A stretch of 25,124 nucleotides of DNA from an uncultured Collinsella sp. Lineage in GTDB: Bacteria > Actinomycetota > Coriobacteriia > Coriobacteriales > Coriobacteriaceae. Position numbers and translations under genes: made by a program. The DNA lies in contig CALBBA010000188.1 in assembly GCA_937926755.1 (NCBI GenBank), forward strand, positions 1 to 25,124, written 5' to 3'. Every line of letters begins with the position of its first letter. Position 1 is the stretch's first letter. Under the pieces are notes generated by a model that was given only the letters and a program-made list of their open reading frames with translations, did no database searches and was not told where the DNA came from. Shown one piece after another: positions 21,719 through 25,124 of this stretch.

Positions 21719-22786
21719 ATGACTACCCCCAAGATTTCCGTTGTCGTTCCCATCTATAAGGTGGAGGAGTGCCTGGCATGGTGCCTGGACTCCCTGCTTG
21801 CGCAGGACATGCCCGATTGGGAGGGCGTGCTGGTCAATGATGGCTCGCCAGATGGCTCGCGCGACATCGCGGTTGCCTACTGTGAAAAGGATGCTCGCTT
21901 TACGCTGGTCGATAAGCCCAACGGGGGCCTGTCGAGCGCGCGTAATGCGGGCATTGCTGCGTCCACGGCGCCTATCGTTGCGTTCTTGGATTCCGACGAC
22001 CGCTTTACGCCCGATGCATGCCGCGTGATCGTCGATGCCTTTGAGCGCGAGGACTGCGACGTTTTGACCTTTGGCGCGAACCCGTATCCGCTGGAGGCGG
22101 GGTATCCGTGGCTTAACTATGTGCTGAGCCCGCGCGATGTGTCGTTTGAAGGCTATAGCTCCGACCTACTGTTTAAGGAAGCATCTCGCCCGTTTGCATG
22201 GCGCACCGCCTGCAAGCGTGAGTTTTTGCTGGGCAACGGGATCGTGTTCGACGAAACCGTTAAGTATGGCGAGGACCAGGTCTTCGATTTTGCCGTGTAC
22301 GGTCGTTCGCACAAGACCGCGCTTATCTCGAACAAGCTGTATGATTACCGCGTGGCGCGCAAGGGTTCGCTCATGGACACCATGCGCTACGACGACGAGA
22401 CGCGTCTGCTGGAGCACGTGAAGATTTACTCCGCGGTGCTGGCTGACTGGCAGCGCGACGGTCTCGATGCTCAGCATGCCGATGACCTGGCGTACTTCCT
22501 GTGCGATCTGGTGCTGTACGATGCGCTCAGGCTGTTGGGTACGGACTGCGGCAAGGTGTTTGCTGCCGTTGCCACGGCACTTGCCGGTTCTGCCGTGGGC
22601 AGCGATGCTGCGCTCGCACAATGCGCTCCTTCTGTTGCTGCTATGGTGCGTGCGGCGCTTACCAGCAAGGCCCCCAATGCCCGTGCATGTAAAAAGCTCA
22701 TGTTCGATTACGACGTCTTGAGGTTTGGGCGCCTGGGTGCCTGCAAACGCATGGCAGCGAACGCCCTGGGAAAGCGAGAAGTGTAG
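21719..22786 (+). CDS. GT2 glycosyltransferase D
   Basis: A 355-residue family-2 enzyme: ISVVVPIYKVEE, VLVNDGSPDGS (37-47), NGGLSSARNAGI and the metal site D-S-D-D at 91-94, then KYGEDQVFDF as the probable catalytic-base segment. Two starts are possible, TTG 21713 and ATG 21719; AGGAG (21705-21709) is 3 and 9 bases away respectively, so the ATG is preferred. The ribosome binding site overlaps the previous stop codon. The stop is directly followed by the ATG of the next gene. The C-terminal third is Ala-rich and helical. Its most similar neighbour in layout is glycosyltransferase B. Confidence 0.9.
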   Translation: MTTPKISVVVPIYKVEECLAWCLDSLLAQDMPDWEGVLVNDGSPDGSRDIAVAYCEKDARFTLVDKPNGGLSSARNAGIAASTAPIVAFLDSDDRFTPDACRVIVDAFEREDCDVLTFGANPYPLEAGYPWLNYVLSPRDVSFEGYSSDLLFKEASRPFAWRTACKREFLLGNGIVFDETVKYGEDQVFDFAVYGRSHKTALISNKLYDYRVARKGSLMDTMRYDDETRLLEHVKIYSAVLADWQRDGLDAQHADDLAYFLCDLVLYDALRLLGTDCGKVFAAVATALAGSAVGSDAALAQCAPSVAAMVRAALTSKAPNARACKKLMFDYDVLRFGRLGACKRMAANALGKREV

Positions 22787-25124
22787 ATGAGTATCAAGCG
22801 TTTGGCACTTTGCCGCAGTCAGGGCCGTCTGTTTGTGCTACTTCGTTTTGCCGGTCAGGATGTCGTCGCGCTTATTGAGCGGGAGGGTTCTCGGTCGTTT
22901 GCCCATGCGACGACGAGCGGTTCTTGTGTGCCGTCGCTAGTGCTCCCGGTCGATCATGGCCGTGTGCTGGCGCTTTGCCCTTCCGTTTCCGATTACGAAC
23001 GCGAGCTCGCCGTCTTGGTACTTCCGTTTTTGGATGGCTCGTCGATGGATGCCGTTTTTGCATTCGGTGGCCAAAGGTTGGGCTCTATTCGCCTCGATAG
23101 CCGCGTGGCCAAGCTGGAATCCAAGATTAACTACAAAGCAAAGCTTGCGCTGTGTGCGCTTATCCGCGATGCGCAGCGTGGCGAACACTGCGGCCGCTAC
23201 GAGATCGATGCCATTCGCTATTTGCCGGCAGACGCCGGCGCGGTGTGGCGCTATGAGGTTACCTGGGCGGGAGAACCCCAGTGCGTACCTGAGCTCCAGA
23301 TCTTCGATACGCATATGAATGTCATCGATGCCAGCGTGCATGTGTTTGAATCGCAGGCCGATGTGCCGCAGCGCAACGGTTGCCGCGTCAATAAAACGTA
23401 TCTGAGCGTAGAGATACCTCAGGATATACGGGATTTTGTCGCGATTGCGAGTGATCCCACAGAGCAGATTCAGAGCGGTTTTTGCGCCATGGATGGTCGC
23501 CTGTACAACGGCATGGTCGACGACAGTTGGAACCGCATGAAGGACGCGCGTGCAGACGACGCAGCTTATCGACGTTGGTTTGAGCAGCATCGCGCAAAGC
23601 CGGCCGATTTGGCGTGCCAGCGTGTCGCTTCGGCGGCCTTTGCCTATAGACCGCTCGTGAGCATTGTGGTGCCGTGCTACAAGACAGATCGGGTCTACCT
23701 GCGCGAGCTGCTGGACTCGGTGCTAGTCCAGAGTTATGACAACTGGGAACTGCTCCTTATGGATGCCTCGCCTGAATGGGATGCGGTGGCCAATCTTGCG
23801 GCTGCCGCCAATGACGAGCGGGTTCGTCGTATTGAGCTGCCTGGCAACGGCGGCATTGTGCTCAACACCAACGCTGGTATTCAGCAGGCGACTGGAGACT
23901 ACATCGCGTTCTTGGACCATGACGACATTCTGGAACCGGACGCGTTATTCCAGTATGTTTCCGCGCTGAACAAGGCTGCCGAGGGCGAGCGTCCCCAGGT
24001 CCTGTTCTGCGACGAGGACATGTTCCAGAAAACGGGGGAGTGGGGCCAGCCGGTCTTTAAGACCAAACTCAACGTCGACCTGCTCTATAGCCATAACTGC
24101 GTTACGCATTTTCTAATGGTGGAGAAGGCGCTCGTCGATCGCATAGGCATGTCGCCGGAAGATGTCGCGGGTGCCCAGGATTACGACCTGACGCTCCGCT
24201 GCCTTGCGGCGGGCGCGCGCTTTGAGCACGTTGCGCACGTGCTGTATCACTGGCGCGTTCATCCGGGATCGACCGCCGATGGCTCTGCCGATAGCAAGCC
24301 GTATGCCATCGAGGCCGGACGCCTGGCTCTGCAGCGCCACTTCGACTCGCTTGGCGTTCGAGGAACGGTCGAGGAATCCGAGACGCCGTTTGTCTACCGT
24401 ATGCGCTATGCGCTGCCAGAGCCTGCGCCGCTGGTGAGTATTGTGATTCCCACCAAGGACCACGTTGAAACGCTCGACGCCTGCGTGATGTCGATCGCCC
24501 AGAAGGCCACGTATGCCAACTACGAGATCGTCTTGGTGGAGAACAACAGCGAAGTCCCGGAGACGTTTGCGTATTACGAAACCCTGCCGGAGCGCGTAGC
24601 AGCTGCGTCTGGTGGCAAGGGCACAGCACGCGTTGAGTGGTGGCCGGGCGAGTTCAATTACTCCCAGATCATCAACTTTGGCGTTAAACATGCCAAGGGC
24701 GACTACCTGCTGCTGCTCAACAACGATACCGAGGTCATAAGTCCGGACTTTATCGAAGAGATGATGGGCTACCTGCAACGTCCCGATGCGGGCGTGGTGG
24801 GCGCCAAGCTCTACTTTGCCGATCATCTGGTGCAACATGCCGGCATTTTGGTTGGCGTGCGTGGGGCACTTGCCCATGCCAACCAGGACTTCTCGGCAAA
24901 GCGCGAGGGCTATCTTGCCCGCGCTGTGCGCCCCGGTAACTTCAGTGCCGTAACGGGCGCCTGCCAGATGGTGCGACGCGACGTATTTGAGCAGGCCGGG
25001 GGCTATAACGAGGAATTCGCCGTCGGTTTTAACGACGCAGACTTTTGCCTGCGCGTGTGGGAGGCGGGCTACCGCACCATCTTTACGCCCTATGCCGAGC
25101 TGTACCACTACGAGTTTACCTCGC
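22787..25124 (+). CDS. Large two-domain GT2 glycosyltransferase, 3'-truncated by the window edge
   Basis: The frame is open from ATG 22787, directly after the preceding TAG, to the right edge: 779 codons without a stop. Residues 1 to about 280 are a divergent N-terminal region I do not recognise. A first GT2 domain starts at about residue 290 (LVSIVVPCYK), with D-H-D-D at 377-380 and LFCDEDMFQ. A second starts at about 549 (LVSIVIPTKD) with WWPGEFNYSQIINFG, L-L-N-N-D-T-E near 645-649, TGACQMVRRDVF and FNDADFCLRVWEAGY. This arrangement is typical of O-antigen/rhamnan-type polysaccharide glycosyltransferases that add two linkages. A complete protein would probably continue only a little after the second domain, or further if more modules follow. 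Confidence 0.9.
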   Translation, partial: MSIKRLALCRSQGRLFVLLRFAGQDVVALIEREGSRSFAHATTSGSCVPSLVLPVDHGRVLALCPSVSDYERELAVLVLPFLDGSSMDAVFAFGGQRLGSIRLDSRVAKLESKINYKAKLALCALIRDAQRGEHCGRYEIDAIRYLPADAGAVWRYEVTWAGEPQCVPELQIFDTHMNVIDASVHVFESQADVPQRNGCRVNKTYLSVEIPQDIRDFVAIASDPTEQIQSGFCAMDGRLYNGMVDDSWNRMKDARADDAAYRRWFEQHRAKPADLACQRVASAAFAYRPLVSIVVPCYKTDRVYLRELLDSVLVQSYDNWELLLMDASPEWDAVANLAAAANDERVRRIELPGNGGIVLNTNAGIQQATGDYIAFLDHDDILEPDALFQYVSALNKAAEGERPQVLFCDEDMFQKTGEWGQPVFKTKLNVDLLYSHNCVTHFLMVEKALVDRIGMSPEDVAGAQDYDLTLRCLAAGARFEHVAHVLYHWRVHPGSTADGSADSKPYAIEAGRLALQRHFDSLGVRGTVEESETPFVYRMRYALPEPAPLVSIVIPTKDHVETLDACVMSIAQKATYANYEIVLVENNSEVPETFAYYETLPERVAAASGGKGTARVEWWPGEFNYSQIINFGVKHAKGDYLLLLNNDTEVISPDFIEEMMGYLQRPDAGVVGAKLYFADHLVQHAGILVGVRGALAHANQDFSAKREGYLARAVRPGNFSAVTGACQMVRRDVFEQAGGYNEEFAVGFNDADFCLRVWEAGYRTIFTPYAELYHYEFTS

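Noticed and set aside
22937..25108. Large minus-strand frames at the right end
   Set aside because: They oppose the continuous glycosyltransferase frame from 22787 to the edge, which has clear GT2 motifs.

Overview
The window looks like a composite of two genomic backgrounds. Bases 1 to about 3150 look like an endospore-forming Clostridia/Oscillospiraceae-type genome. They carry the end of a TusA-like gene, a full-length spoIVA (a sporulation gene confined to endospore formers), a TetR-family regulator and a fluoride channel gene. From about 3200 to the end the gene content and codon use fit a Coriobacteriia (Collinsella-like) actinobacterium, which does not sporulate. The switch falls inside the conserved 3' part of the GGGtGRT gene, where codon choice changes abruptly. 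The simplest reading is an assembly chimera (or, less likely, recombination) through a conserved stretch. This taxonomic call rests on gene content and codon use, not on a database search.

Layout of the right-hand part. A minus-strand pair encodes a GGGtGRT protein and an IscU/NifU-like scaffold (2970-4727). Next come a plus-strand REP-associated (Y1/HUH-type) transposase whose catalytic tyrosine position appears to be serine (5131-5943), and about 600 bases without a recognisable gene but with secondary structure. The minus-strand sufC-sufB-sufD-sufS-sufU operon (11848 down to 6603) is tightly coupled by short overlaps. It is divergent from an Rrf2-family regulator with a three-cysteine cluster (12073-12504). 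Between them lie two 29-bp dyad sites with GGGACAA/TTGTCCC arms, the likely operators.

Eight bases after the Rrf2 gene is a MntA/HepT (MNT/HEPN, type VII) toxin-antitoxin pair (12513-13206), positioned to be co-transcribed with the iron-sulfur regulator. Then follow a secreted, probably sortase-anchored surface protein with a possible lysozyme-like head and a very long low-complexity stalk (13335-15149), and an AAA-ATPase-like protein whose Walker B glutamate and C-terminal nuclease motif look eroded (15353-17062).

From 17087 to the right edge is a cell-surface polysaccharide locus: one family-2 glycosyltransferase on the minus strand, then five on the plus strand. Two of the plus-strand genes are close paralogues separated by an unrelated glycosyltransferase. 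The last gene, a large enzyme with two glycosyltransferase domains, runs off the end.

The central theme is iron-sulfur cluster assembly: SUF plus the poorly understood GGGtGRT/scaffold pair, and its Rrf2 regulator, which may also control a toxin-antitoxin module. I see no tRNA, rRNA or CRISPR array.
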